DNA from: Streptomyces sp. CG4
GTDB taxonomy: Bacteria > Actinomycetota > Actinomycetes > Streptomycetales > Streptomycetaceae
Assembly (NCBI RefSeq): GCF_041080655.1
Contig: NZ_CP163525.1
Location: forward strand, 4,960,001-5,024,000
Length of the DNA: 64,000 nucleotides
Direction: 5' to 3'
Both the position numbers and the translations under genes were made by a program. Below, piece after piece: positions 54,431-62,492 of the stretch (the first letter of the stretch is position 1; each line of letters starts with the position of its first letter). Under the pieces are notes generated by a model. That model was given only the letters and a program-made list of their open reading frames with translations. It was not told the DNA's origin and did no database searches.

Positions 54431-54480
54431 TGTGGACAACGCACGCGAGCACGACGCCAGAGGTGTGAACCTGTGGACAA
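54431..54480. promoter_or_regulatory. Pair of perfect DnaA boxes upstream of the SEC-C gene
   Basis: TTGTCCACA occurs twice on the reverse strand, at 54431-54439 and 54472-54480, 41 bases apart (about four helical turns). TTGTCCACA is the preferred Streptomyces box. They are in the promoter region of the DUF5926 gene, in a 428-base spacer (54356-54783) that has no gene. Confidence 0.82.
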
Positions 54481-54659
54481 CCACTGGGGCGTCCCGCGGT
54501 CCGTCCCGGCCCCGCTCCAGCCCTGCTCCGGCCTCGCTCCAGGCCCTCTTCGGCCCTCCTTCGGCCCGCGCCGACCGAGGCCCTCGGCGGCGTCCGGCAG
54601 CCCAGGCGCTCGGGAGCGTCGTCGCAAGCCGGGATCCTCGAGAGCGCCGGCGGGCCTCC

Positions 54660-54769
54660 GTCGGCCCCGGCAAGCGGCACCGTGCCCGTCGGTCCGGGTG
54701 AGCGGCACCGTCCCCGCGTGTCCGTCGGCCCGCGCAAGCGACATCGTGTCCGCCGGTCCCAACAGGCGG
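54660..54769. repeat. Degenerate tandem repeat of about 28 bp
   Basis: Three and a half units begin at 54660, 54688, 54724 and 54752 with the pattern GTCGGyCCsG(g)nrAGCGgCA followed by yCGTGyCC; the second unit has an extra eight bases. It lies in the non-coding spacer just downstream of the RsbW-like gene. The surrounding 150 bases are also low-complexity (GGCCCTCTTCGGCCCTCC-type runs). Confidence 0.6.
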
Positions 54770-54783
54770 CCGGGGCCGTCCGT

Positions 54784-55422
54784 TCAGCCCAGGTCGTCGA
54801 ACGCGTCCGCGAAGTCCAGGCCGGGCAGGTCCGCGAGTACGGGGGCGGTGACGCGCGTAGCGAAACCGTTCTGACGGCAGCCCGCATCGGGATCGTGGAC
54901 GTCTTCGTGGACCACCACCCAGACCGTCACCTCGCCGCGGACGCCGTCCTGGACGCCCCAGTCGTCGGCGAGGGCCGTGATGATGTTGAGCCCCCGGCCG
55001 CCGTGCGCCGTCACCGACGGGGTGGCCGGCGCCGGGCGGGTCGGGCCGCCGCCGTCCGTCACCTCGACGATGAGCCGGCCCCGTGCGTCCACCCGCCATG
55101 CGGCACGCACGTCACCGTCGCCGGCCAGCGCGTCGCCCAGGGGCCGCCCGTGTTTGCAGGCATTGCTCAACAGTTCGGAAAGGATCAGTACGGCATCGTC
55201 GATGACCGATTCGGACACGCCCCCGCTGCGCAGTTGCGAACGCATCCGGTGCCTCGCCTTCCCCACGCCCGCAGGGCCATGGGGTACGGCCATGCTCGAC
55301 GACGTGGGCACCTCCTGTGCCACCACCAACGCCACCCCCGAGACCTCCTTTGCCCCACGCCACGGTGTGGATGCCCCATTGGCCTGTACCGGAAACCGGC
55401 CAATCCCCTTCCGGTGACGCAT
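54784..55422 (-). CDS. RsbW-like ATP-binding protein
   Basis: A 212-aa GHKL ATPase with N-box ELLSNACKHGRPLG, a DGGGP segment and the G2 region HGGRGLNII. The C-terminal 45 residues (WVVVHEDVHDPDAGCRQNG onwards) extend beyond the core. The ATG (MRHRKGIGRFPVQ) lacks a clear ribosome site, so the N-terminus is uncertain; the core begins near residue 55 (GKARHRMRSQL). Probably an anti-sigma or partner-switching kinase; no target gene is adjacent. Confidence 0.88.
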   Translation of the reverse strand: MRHRKGIGRFPVQANGASTPWRGAKEVSGVALVVAQEVPTSSSMAVPHGPAGVGKARHRMRSQLRSGGVSESVIDDAVLILSELLSNACKHGRPLGDALAGDGDVRAAWRVDARGRLIVEVTDGGGPTRPAPATPSVTAHGGRGLNIITALADDWGVQDGVRGEVTVWVVVHEDVHDPDAGCRQNGFATRVTAPVLADLPGLDFADAFDDLG

Positions 55423-55591
55423 TCGCAACGGCTCTGTACGGAGCGAACGCGCCGGAGCACTCCCTGTGACGAAGACCCTTTCCTCTGGTCGTCGCGTGGC
55501 TGAATTTCATTGGTGTGGCCGAGAGTGGAGGATTCAGCAGCCGCACAGCCGGGTCAAGGGATGCGCTCGGCTCCTTACCGGCCTCTTGAGG

Positions 55592-56422
55592 TCACGCACG
55601 CCCCAGCCGGCGCAGCACCTCGCGCGGGCGGTTGGTGATGATCGCGTCGATGCCCAGCTCCACACAGAGATCGACGTCCTCGGGCTCGTTCACGGTCCAG
55701 ACGTGGACCTGGTGACCGGCGCGTTTCAGCCGTTCCACATAGCCGGGGTGATTGCGCACGATCCGGATCGAGGGCCCCGCGATCCGCACGCCCGTGGGCA
55801 GCCGCCCGTCCCGCAGCCGCGGGGTGAGGAACTGCACCAGGTAGACCGTCGGCAGCGTCGGCGCGGCGGCACGCACGCGGTGCAGCGAACGCGCCGAGAA
55901 ACTCATGATCCGGACCGGGGACTCGGCGGCCGAGGCCGGCGCGTCCAGACCGAACCGCTTCAGCAGCTCCAGCAGCCGCTCCTCGACCTGGCCGGCCCAG
56001 CGCGTGGGGTGCTTGGTCTCGATGGCCAGCTCCACCCGCCGCCCGGCGTCCGCGACCAGCTCCAGCAGCCGCTCCAGGGTGAGTACCGAGGTGTCCGCCG
56101 GATCCTCCGGCCGGTGCACCCAGTCGGGCTCCTCGTCCCGTCCGCGCCAGGCCTCGCGCGTCTTCCAGGAGCCGAAGTCGAGGGCGGCGAGATCGGCCAG
56201 CTCCAGTGCGGAGACGGCGCCGCGGCCGTTGGAGGTACGGTTCACCCGGCGGTCGTGGACACAGACGAGATGGCCGTCGGCGGTCAGTCGTACGTCACAC
56301 TCGAGGGCGTCGGCGCCGTCCTCGATGGCCTTCTTGTAGGCGGCCAGGGTGTGCTCGGGCGCGTCTTCGGAGGCGCCTCGGTGGGCGACGACCTGGACGG
56401 AGCGCTGTGGTGCGTGGGTCAC
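55592..56422 (-). CDS. glpQ: Glycerophosphodiester phosphodiesterase
   Basis: Hydrolyses glycerophosphodiesters to glycerol 3-phosphate and an alcohol; 276 aa, no signal peptide, so cytoplasmic. The TIM-barrel family motifs are present: VVAHRGASEDAPEHTLAAY, DALECDVRLTADGHLVCVHD (metal-binding Glu/Asp and catalytic His), ELAIETKHPTRW, and the late VWTVNEPEDVDLCVELG. The GTG start (VTHAPQRSVQVV) gives the usual length. Divergent from the HtrA gene. Confidence 0.94.
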   Translation of the reverse strand: MTHAPQRSVQVVAHRGASEDAPEHTLAAYKKAIEDGADALECDVRLTADGHLVCVHDRRVNRTSNGRGAVSALELADLAALDFGSWKTREAWRGRDEEPDWVHRPEDPADTSVLTLERLLELVADAGRRVELAIETKHPTRWAGQVEERLLELLKRFGLDAPASAAESPVRIMSFSARSLHRVRAAAPTLPTVYLVQFLTPRLRDGRLPTGVRIAGPSIRIVRNHPGYVERLKRAGHQVHVWTVNEPEDVDLCVELGIDAIITNRPREVLRRLGRA

Positions 56423-56734
56423 CGCGTCATGGTGCCACCGTCGCGGGGTACGCGCGGCGGCGTGGGTGCGTCCGTGCGGCGAACGACGGCATCCGGCCTG
56501 CTCGTTTATATAACTTTTGCCGGAAAGACCCCATATAAAGAGAGTCCCGGGACCCACAGCCACCGCTTATGGTGCTCTGACGGCCCGTGGGAAAAGCTGA
56601 CTGCATACATACGGGAACACAGGACCATGCACAGCTGCATCGCGACGGGCCCACGACGAGCGTGAACGCCCCCGCCGAGCGTGAACGTGACCGATGCGAC
56701 CGAGGACAACAGCCGTGGATCGAGGAGAAGAGCT
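56423..56734. promoter_or_regulatory. AT-rich divergent promoter region between glpQ and the HtrA-type gene
   Basis: A 312-base spacer with an unusually AT-rich core for this genome at 56504-56541, containing TTTATATAAC and CATATAAAG. These could be divergent -10 elements. No clear -35 partner or operator was identified. Confidence 0.45.
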
Positions 56735-58231
56735 GTGAGCACCGAGAACGAGGGCAACGAGGTACCCCCGGCCCCGTCCGCACCTCCCGTGCCGGTGGCC
56801 TCTCCCACCTCCCCGCAGGGCCCCGCCCCGGAGGGGAACGCGCCGACGGCCCCCCTTCCGCCGGTACCCCAGGACACCCCGGCCGGCGCCGGGACCCAGC
56901 CGGGCCCGACGCCCGCCCCGCACGCCTCCGGCCCGGCCCCGGACGGCTCCTGGCCGCCCCCGCCGCCGGCCACCCCGCCGTACGGCGAGGGCGCGCCCCA
57001 CGGTGACGCCGGTGCCGGTACTGCTGGCTTCGGCGGCGCGGGTGGCGCGGGTGCCGCCGGTGTCTGGGGAGCGTCGTACCAGCAGCCCGCACCCAAGCCG
57101 CGCGGCGGCGGGCGTGGCGGGCTCGTCGCGGCGGTCCTGGTGGCCGCGCTGGTCGCGGGCGGCCTGGGCGGCGGCCTCGGCTACACCCTGGCCAAGAACC
57201 ACGACGACAGCGGCTCCACCACGGTCTCCGCCTCCGACAACGGCGCCTCGCAGATCAAGCGCGCGCCCGGCACGATCGCCAACGTGGCCGCCAAGGCGCT
57301 GCCCAGCACGGTCACCATCGAGGCCGAGGGCAGCAACGGCGACGGCGGCACCGGCACGGGCTTCGTCTTCGACAAGCAGGGCCACATCATCACCAACAAC
57401 CACGTGGTGGCGGACGCGCTCAACGGCGGCAAGCTGACGGCGACGTTCCCGAACGGCCGGAAGTACGAAGCCGAGGTCGTCGGCCACGCGCAGGGCTACG
57501 ACGTCGCCGTCGTCAAGCTCAAGAACCCGCCGACCGACCTCGAGCCGCTCGCCCTCGGCGACAGCGACAAGGTGGCCGTCGGCGACGAGACGATCGCCAT
57601 CGGCGCCCCCTTCGGCCTGTCCAACACGGTGACGACCGGCATCATCAGCGCCAAGAACCGCCCGGTGGCCTCCAGCGACGGCAGCGCCACCAGCAAGGCG
57701 TCGTACATGAGCGCCCTGCAGACCGACGCGTCGATCAACCCGGGCAACTCCGGCGGTCCGCTGCTGGACGCCGCCGGCGCGGTCATCGGCATCAACTCGG
57801 CGATCCAGTCGTCCGGCAGCGGCGGCGGCTTCGGCGGCTCCGGCCAGTCCGGTTCGATCGGCCTGGGCTTCGCCATTCCGGTCAACCAGGCCAAGTACGT
57901 CGCCCAGCAGCTGATCAAGACCGGCAAGCCGGTGTACGCCAAGATCGGCGCCTCCGTCTCGCTGGAGGACTCCACCGGCGGTGCGAAGATCACCGACCAG
58001 GGCGCGGGCGGCGCCGCCGCGGTCGAGTCCGGCGGCCCGGCCGACAAGGCGGGCCTCAAGCCCGGCGACGTGATCACCAAGCTCGACGACATGGTGATCG
58101 ACAGCGGCCCGACCCTGATCGGCGAGATCTGGACCCACAAGCCCGGCGACAGGGTCACGGTCACCTACAAGCGAGGCGGCCAGGACCACACGGCCACCCT
58201 GACGCTGGCCTCCCGGGTGGGCGACAACTGA
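56735..58231 (+). CDS. htrA: HtrA/DegP-type membrane-anchored serine protease with PDZ domain
   Basis: A 498-aa envelope-stress protease. N-terminal 125 residues are cytoplasmic and Pro/Gly-rich; one helix (about 129-152: GLVAAVLVAALVAGGLGGGL) anchors it. The trypsin-like domain has the triad His223 (ITNNHVVAD), Asp256 (GYDVAVVKL) and Ser339 (NPGNSGGPLLD). The PDZ domain is at about 410-495 (GPADKAGLKPGDVITKLD). The GTG start (VSTENEGNEV) has a GGAGAAGAG site. It faces outward, and degrades misfolded exported proteins by family analogy. A terminator follows. Confidence 0.95.
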   Translation: MSTENEGNEVPPAPSAPPVPVASPTSPQGPAPEGNAPTAPLPPVPQDTPAGAGTQPGPTPAPHASGPAPDGSWPPPPPATPPYGEGAPHGDAGAGTAGFGGAGGAGAAGVWGASYQQPAPKPRGGGRGGLVAAVLVAALVAGGLGGGLGYTLAKNHDDSGSTTVSASDNGASQIKRAPGTIANVAAKALPSTVTIEAEGSNGDGGTGTGFVFDKQGHIITNNHVVADALNGGKLTATFPNGRKYEAEVVGHAQGYDVAVVKLKNPPTDLEPLALGDSDKVAVGDETIAIGAPFGLSNTVTTGIISAKNRPVASSDGSATSKASYMSALQTDASINPGNSGGPLLDAAGAVIGINSAIQSSGSGGGFGGSGQSGSIGLGFAIPVNQAKYVAQQLIKTGKPVYAKIGASVSLEDSTGGAKITDQGAGGAAAVESGGPADKAGLKPGDVITKLDDMVIDSGPTLIGEIWTHKPGDRVTVTYKRGGQDHTATLTLASRVGDN

Positions 58232-58258
58232 CCCCCGCACCGAGCGGCACGCACGCGT

Positions 58259-58287
58259 AGGGGCACCTCCCGAAAGGGGGCGCCCCT
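58259..58287 (+). terminator. Terminator after the HtrA-type gene
   Basis: AGGGGCACCTCCC and GGGGGCGCCCCT pair with one or two mismatches around a GAAA loop, 27 bases after the stop codon. GC-rich and without a T-tract, as usual in Streptomyces. Confidence 0.65.
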
Positions 58288-58388
58288 CGCTCGTACCGAC
58301 TCCCGAGCCTCCCGTACCGACCACGCCGCCCGTCGGCCGTTCGATCCCGGTACGCTGTACCCGCTCCGTCCCAGGTGGGCGCGAGCGA

Positions 58389-58473
58389 GGTGGGTTGCCC
58401 GAGCGGCCTAAGGGAACGGTCTTGAAAACCGTCGTGGCGCGAGTCACCGTGGGTTCAAATCCCACACCCACCG
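58389..58473 (+). tRNA. tRNA-Ser (anticodon TGA)
   Basis: An 85-base class II tRNA. Acceptor arms GGTGGGT and ACCCACC pair fully with discriminator G. The D-arm region is TTGCCCGAGCGGCCTAAGGG, the anticodon loop CTTGAAA has TGA at 58423-58425, a long variable arm follows, and the T-arm contains GGGTTCAAATCCC. It decodes TCA and other TCN codons. CCA is not encoded; a strong terminator begins ten bases on. Confidence 0.97.
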
Positions 58474-58482
58474 CGGACCTTG

Positions 58483-58515
58483 GGAAGGGGCGCCTCCGAA
58501 ACGGGCGCCCCTTCC
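58483..58515 (+). terminator. Terminator after tRNA-Ser(TGA)
   Basis: Perfect 12-base arms GGAAGGGGCGCC (58483-58494) and GGCGCCCCTTCC (58504-58515) with a nine-base loop. It lies between the tRNA and the end of the convergent primase-polymerase gene and can act for both. Confidence 0.85.
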
Positions 58516-58540
58516 GTATGTCCGGCCGGGTTTTCGGTGG

Positions 58541-59425
58541 TCAGGGCCGGTGTCCCGTCATCCGTGCCGCCGAGGCGATCGTCGCCCGGGCCTCGCGTTC
58601 CGACAGGCCCGTGTTGAGGGCCGCCTCGGTCAGGGGGTCGACCAGGGCGGGGCCGATGCCGTTCTCGTAGGCGCGGCAGGCCGCCCAGAACAGACGGGTG
58701 TTGCGCTGCCCCTCGTGCGCGGAGAGGACGAAGTGGACGAGGCCGCGGCCGTGGTCGCCCGGAGCGGGAAGGCTCGGGGGTGGGACCGGGTGCGCGGGCC
58801 GGGGCGGTGGTACCAGCAGGCGCAGCAGGGAGGACGGGCAGGCGGCGGGGGCCAGCTGCGCCGTGCCGGGGGCGGTCGTGTACAGGCCGTGCTCGGTACG
58901 GGAGCCGGGGCCCACGAGATAGCCGCCGGCGCCGCGGATGTCGATCCCGGGGGCGAGACGGCCGGCGGAGTTCGGCACGACCACGTCCGGCGGGCCGGTG
59001 AGCCACAGATGGCGCCCGCCGCTCGGCGTGCGGACGACGACCGTCTCCGGAATCGTGAACAGGTGGCGCAGGGCCAGTTCGCGCAGCGCGGTCGAGGAGT
59101 CGGTGCCGGACTTGGTGTCCAGGTCGATGCCGATCAGGTGGTACGGCGGCAGCCCGCACGCGATGCCGTAGCCGGTGGCCCAGGGCGCGGCGGCGAACAG
59201 CTCGCGGATGCGGAACGGGTCGGTCGAGGCGTCGTACACACCGTGACCGAAGCGGCCGCACTCGCCGTGGCAGCGCGGTCCGGCCGGGTCGGGGTCGTCG
59301 CGGTGGGGGGAGCGCAGGGCCGGGAGCTTCGTCCGGGACAGGGGGATGACGGCCAGGCCGCGCTCGGCGGCTGAGAGGGCGTGTGCGAGGGCCAGCGTCG
59401 TGGCCTGCCGGTCGGGGGTGGCCAT
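58541..59425 (-). CDS. Bifunctional DNA primase/polymerase (Prim-Pol domain)
   Basis: A 294-aa archaeo-eukaryotic-type primase-polymerase. The catalytic metal motif is in YHLIGIDLDTKSG, the second motif SGGRHLWLTG, and IDIRGAGGYLVGPGSRT follows; the N-terminal part (ALSAAERGLAVIPLSRTKLPALR) is typical. A C-terminal region (about 220-294) resembles the helical PriCT-like tail. Such enzymes occur on plasmids, phages and actinobacterial chromosomes; here no helicase or mobile-element genes adjoin. The ATG at 59425 reads MATPDRQATTLALAH. Confidence 0.92.
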   Translation of the reverse strand: MATPDRQATTLALAHALSAAERGLAVIPLSRTKLPALRSPHRDDPDPAGPRCHGECGRFGHGVYDASTDPFRIRELFAAAPWATGYGIACGLPPYHLIGIDLDTKSGTDSSTALRELALRHLFTIPETVVVRTPSGGRHLWLTGPPDVVVPNSAGRLAPGIDIRGAGGYLVGPGSRTEHGLYTTAPGTAQLAPAACPSSLLRLLVPPPRPAHPVPPPSLPAPGDHGRGLVHFVLSAHEGQRNTRLFWAACRAYENGIGPALVDPLTEAALNTGLSEREARATIASAARMTGHRP

Positions 59426-59794
59426 GGCTCCATGTTCGTACGTACGTTCGAAAAAGGGAAGGGGAGGCCGGAGTGGCGCGCCGGGTGCAGGGAAAATGGC
59501 CGGATATCCGGGGAAACGATTCATCCCTTGTGTCGCTTGAGGTGCGGCAGCCCACCCCCCGTCCCTCCTGTGGCGGCAGATGGCAAAAGATGGCGATAGA
59601 GGTTTATCGACTTTCCATCACGCTTGCGTGCCAATTGAGGCTTCCGGGGTGGTTCGCCGGGGATTCGGTGGGCAACTCTGATCTCGCGACGTCGCCCACG
59701 GAGTCGGAGCAGTCGGCCAACTGCCCTGACGCAAGCCGCAGTTCACTTACTTCCGGCCCTAGGGCCGCCCATTTCTTGGTTCTGGAGGAACACC
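59426..59794. other. Intergenic region upstream of the small secreted protein
   Basis: A 369-base spacer between divergent genes. It contains a perfect 12-bp palindrome CCGGATATCCGG at 59500-59511, a TACGTACG run near 59438 just before the primase-polymerase start, and a CGATA/TATCG hairpin near 59594. The promoter for the secreted-protein gene must be here but was not identified. Confidence 0.45.
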
Positions 59795-60112
59795 ATGGCA
59801 AGTATCCGTACCGCCCGCGTATGCGCCGCCGTCGCCGCAGTTCCGCTCGCAGCCGCCCTCTTCAGTGGCGTCGCGACGGCCGACAACGGAGCCCTCGCGG
59901 ACAACGGATCGAGCGCCAACACCGGTGTGGCGGGCATCATCGGCAGCGGGGTCGGCCACGACAACTTGGGAAACTCGTCCACCGCGCCGCAGAACGCGGC
60001 CGGCGACGGAGCCTCGAACCAGAGCAGCACCGCCCAGGCCAACGACTCCGCGTTCGCACCCGTCCAGCAGGGCAGCGAGAACGCGGCCGTCTACTTCACC
60101 CACCTGTGGTGA
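59795..60112 (+). CDS. Small secreted protein of unknown function
   Basis: A 105-aa protein with a Sec signal peptide (MASIRTARVCAAVAAVPLAA, cleavage likely after ATA near residue 28). The mature part is Asn/Ser/Ala/Gly-rich (NGSSANTGVAGIIGSGVG, ASNQSSTAQANDSAFA) and has no cysteine. It recalls chaplin- or rodlin-like small surface proteins in composition but lacks the chaplin motif. A GGAGG site precedes the ATG. A very strong terminator follows, so it is monocistronic and perhaps highly expressed. Confidence 0.82.
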   Translation: MASIRTARVCAAVAAVPLAAALFSGVATADNGALADNGSSANTGVAGIIGSGVGHDNLGNSSTAPQNAAGDGASNQSSTAQANDSAFAPVQQGSENAAVYFTHLW

Positions 60113-60168
60113 GCTTCGGGCGGGGTCCCTCCCGCTGAGGGTCCTCGTGGGGTGTGCTCAGGGGTCAT

Positions 60169-60214
60169 CACACGTCTGCGCGGCGGTACTTCGGTGCCGC
60201 CGCGCAGACGTGTG
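60169..60214 (+). terminator. Very strong terminator hairpin with cUUCGg tetraloop
   Basis: Two 21-base arms (60169-60189 and 60194-60214) pair completely with a single G-U pair and enclose TTCG flanked by C-G, the exceptionally stable UUCG tetraloop. It lies 56 bases after the secreted-protein stop. Confidence 0.9.
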
Positions 60215-60368
60215 CGCGGTGTCCGTTCCGTGGTGGCGGACGTGGCGGACCTCGCCGTGGATCTCGCGGCGGAGCCGGGGGCGGTGGCCGACCTTGACAC
60301 CCACCGGTATCTGACGGACAGTCAGAAACCGTCCCTGTCAGGTACGCGAGGCCGGGAGGGCCCCCGCC

Positions 60369-61520
60369 GTGCACCTCGCCCCCACGGAGCGGCAGCAGCG
60401 CCTGCGCGCCGAACTCCGCGCCTACTTCCGTGCCGTGCTGCCGGATCCCCGTGAACCCGACGACGCCCGCGCCCTGTTGCGCCGCATCGGCGCCGACGGC
60501 TGGCTGGGCATCGGCTGGCCGGTCGAGTACGGCGGCCAGGGCCGGGGTGCGGACGAGCAGTTCGTGTTCTTCGATGAGGCGAACCGGGCCGGCGCCCCGG
60601 TCTCCATGGTCACCCTCAACACGGTCGGCCCCACGCTCATGACCTACGGCAGCGAGGCGCAGAAGGCCTGCCTCCTGCCCCGCATCCTCAGCGGCGAGGC
60701 CGTTTTCGCGATCGGCTACACCGAGCCCTCCGCCGGCACCGATCTGGCCTCGCTGCGCACCCGCGCCGTACGCGAGGGCGACGGCTGGCGGATCGACGGC
60801 CAGAAGCTCTTCACCTCGGGCGCCCAGCACGCCGACTGGATCTGGCTCGCCTGCCGCACCGACCCCGAGGCGCCCAAGCACCGGGGCATCTCCATCCTGC
60901 TCGTCCCGACCGACGCGCCGGGGTTCTCCTGGACGCCGATCGAGACGGTGGGCGGGCAGACGACGACGGCCACCTACTACGACGGCGTCCGCGTCCCGGC
61001 CGCGAACCTGGTCGGCACCGAGAACGACGGCTGGTCGCTGATCACCGGCCAGCTCAACCACGAGCGGGTCGCGCTCGCCGCCCTCGGCATGCAGGCCGAG
61101 GAGTTCCTCGCCGCCGCGCTCACCGCCGCCCGTACACCCGATCCGGTGAATCTGCGGCGCCGGATCGATGAGCCGTGGGTACGTCTCCGGGCCGCCGAGG
61201 CGCATGCCCGGCTGGCGGCGAATCGCCTGCTCAGCTGGCGTTTGGTGGCCGACGTGGGGGCGGGCCGCCTGGCCCCGGGCGAGGCGAGCGGCGTGAAATT
61301 CGCGGGAACGGAATCGACTGTCGCGACGTATCGCATGTGTCAGGAGATCGCCGGCGAGGCGGGACTCGTCCGCTCCGGCTCCCCGGGAGCCTTCGGGGAC
61401 GGCGAGCTGGAGCGACGGAACAGGGCGGCGCAGATCAACACGTTCGGGGGCGGGGTGAGCGAGGTGCAGCGAGAGATCGTCGCGACGATGCGGCTCGGGA
61501 TGAGGAGGGGGCGGCGGTGA
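60369..61520 (+). CDS. Acyl-CoA dehydrogenase, ChsE2/FadE29-like subunit
   Basis: A 383-aa FAD-dependent acyl-CoA dehydrogenase. Motifs include GWLGIGWPVEYGGQGRGADE, FAIGYTEPSAGTDLASLRTRA, IDGQKLFTSGAQHADWIWLA and the C-terminal FGGGVSEVQREIVATM. It begins an operon (next gene overlaps by four bases) with a MaoC/DUF35 hydratase, a second shorter dehydrogenase, a MaoC protein and a thiolase-like protein. This matches in content the mycobacterial igr operon, where FadE28 and FadE29 form an alpha2beta2 enzyme for the propionyl side chain of cholesterol. The steroid substrate is an inference. Confidence 0.92.
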   Translation: MHLAPTERQQRLRAELRAYFRAVLPDPREPDDARALLRRIGADGWLGIGWPVEYGGQGRGADEQFVFFDEANRAGAPVSMVTLNTVGPTLMTYGSEAQKACLLPRILSGEAVFAIGYTEPSAGTDLASLRTRAVREGDGWRIDGQKLFTSGAQHADWIWLACRTDPEAPKHRGISILLVPTDAPGFSWTPIETVGGQTTTATYYDGVRVPAANLVGTENDGWSLITGQLNHERVALAALGMQAEEFLAAALTAARTPDPVNLRRRIDEPWVRLRAAEAHARLAANRLLSWRLVADVGAGRLAPGEASGVKFAGTESTVATYRMCQEIAGEAGLVRSGSPGAFGDGELERRNRAAQINTFGGGVSEVQREIVATMRLGMRRGRR

Positions 61521-62491
61521 GCAGCGAGGGTGTGCAGCCGGGGGGCGAGGCGGCGGCAGGCGTGGATCCTGATGCGCTCGGCGCGCGGCTCAAGGCCTAC
61601 GAGGGGCAGTCCGCCGCCGTCGCCGGAGTGGCCAAGGACCCGGTGAACGGGCCGATGATCCGGCACTGGTGCGAGGCCATGGGCGACACCAACCCGGCCT
61701 ACTCGGGCCCGTACGCCATCGCCCCGCCCACGATGCTCCAGGCCTGGACGATGGGCGGCCTGTCCGGCCACGAGGGCCGCACGGGTGCCTACGACGACCT
61801 GCTGTCCCTCCTCGACGCCTCGGGCTGTACGTCGGTGGTGGCCACCGACTGCGAGCAGGAGTATCTACGGCCCCTGCGTCCGGGCGACCGGGTCACGTTC
61901 GACTCGGTGATCGAGTCGGTCTCCGGCCGCAAGACGACGAAGCTCGGCACCGGGCACTTCGTCACGACCCGTACGGACGTCAGGGTCGACGGCGACCTCG
62001 TCGGCACACACCGCTTCCGCATCCTCAAGTACGCCCCGGCCCGCCGCACACCCCCGGCCCCGCGTCCCCGCCCGGTGGTCAACCGGGACAACGCCGGCTT
62101 CTGGGAGGGCGTGGCCGACCGCAGGCTCCTCATCCAGCGCTGCACGGACTGCGGCACCCTGCGCCACCCCTGGCTGCCGGGCTGCAACGCGTGCGGCGGC
62201 CCGGACTGGGACACGGTCGAGGCGAGCGGCGCGGGGACGGTCTACTCGTACGTGGTGATGCACCACCCGCCCTTCCCGGCCTTCGAGCCGCCCTACGCGG
62301 TCGGCCTGGTCGAACTCGCCGAGGGCGTGCGGATGGTGAGCAATGTGGTCGGGGTGCCGTACGACAAAGTGCGGATCGGGCTGCCGGTCCGGGTGGAGTT
62401 CCGGACCTACGAAGATGCGGAGGGCGCGGAGGGCGCGCTGGTGCTGCCGGTCTTCCGGGTCGTCGAGGGTGCGGCCGAGGGCGAGGGCTGA
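61517..62491 (+). CDS. MaoC-like hydratase fused to an OB-fold/zinc-ribbon DUF35 domain (ChsH2-like)
   Basis: A 324-aa protein. Residues about 15-165 are MaoC-like (DPVNGPMIRHWCEAMGDTNP, YLRPLRPGDRVTFDSVIES, FVTTRTDVRVDGDLVG). Residues about 180-315 are a DUF35 module with zinc ribbon CTDCGTLRHPWLPGCNACGG and the OB fold (TVYSYVVMHHPPFPAF). M. tuberculosis ChsH2 has the same two-domain plan, forms an enoyl-CoA hydratase with ChsH1, and its DUF35 part binds the Ltp2 aldolase. The GTG start overlaps the preceding stop. Confidence 0.92.
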   Translation: MSSEGVQPGGEAAAGVDPDALGARLKAYEGQSAAVAGVAKDPVNGPMIRHWCEAMGDTNPAYSGPYAIAPPTMLQAWTMGGLSGHEGRTGAYDDLLSLLDASGCTSVVATDCEQEYLRPLRPGDRVTFDSVIESVSGRKTTKLGTGHFVTTRTDVRVDGDLVGTHRFRILKYAPARRTPPAPRPRPVVNRDNAGFWEGVADRRLLIQRCTDCGTLRHPWLPGCNACGGPDWDTVEASGAGTVYSYVVMHHPPFPAFEPPYAVGLVELAEGVRMVSNVVGVPYDKVRIGLPVRVEFRTYEDAEGAEGALVLPVFRVVEGAAEGEG

Positions 62492-62492
62492 C

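Noticed and set aside
54400..54887. Reverse-strand open frames across the repeat spacer as genes
   Set aside because: They are Arg/Gly/Pro-rich, change frame across the repeat, and have no ribosome site or family motif.
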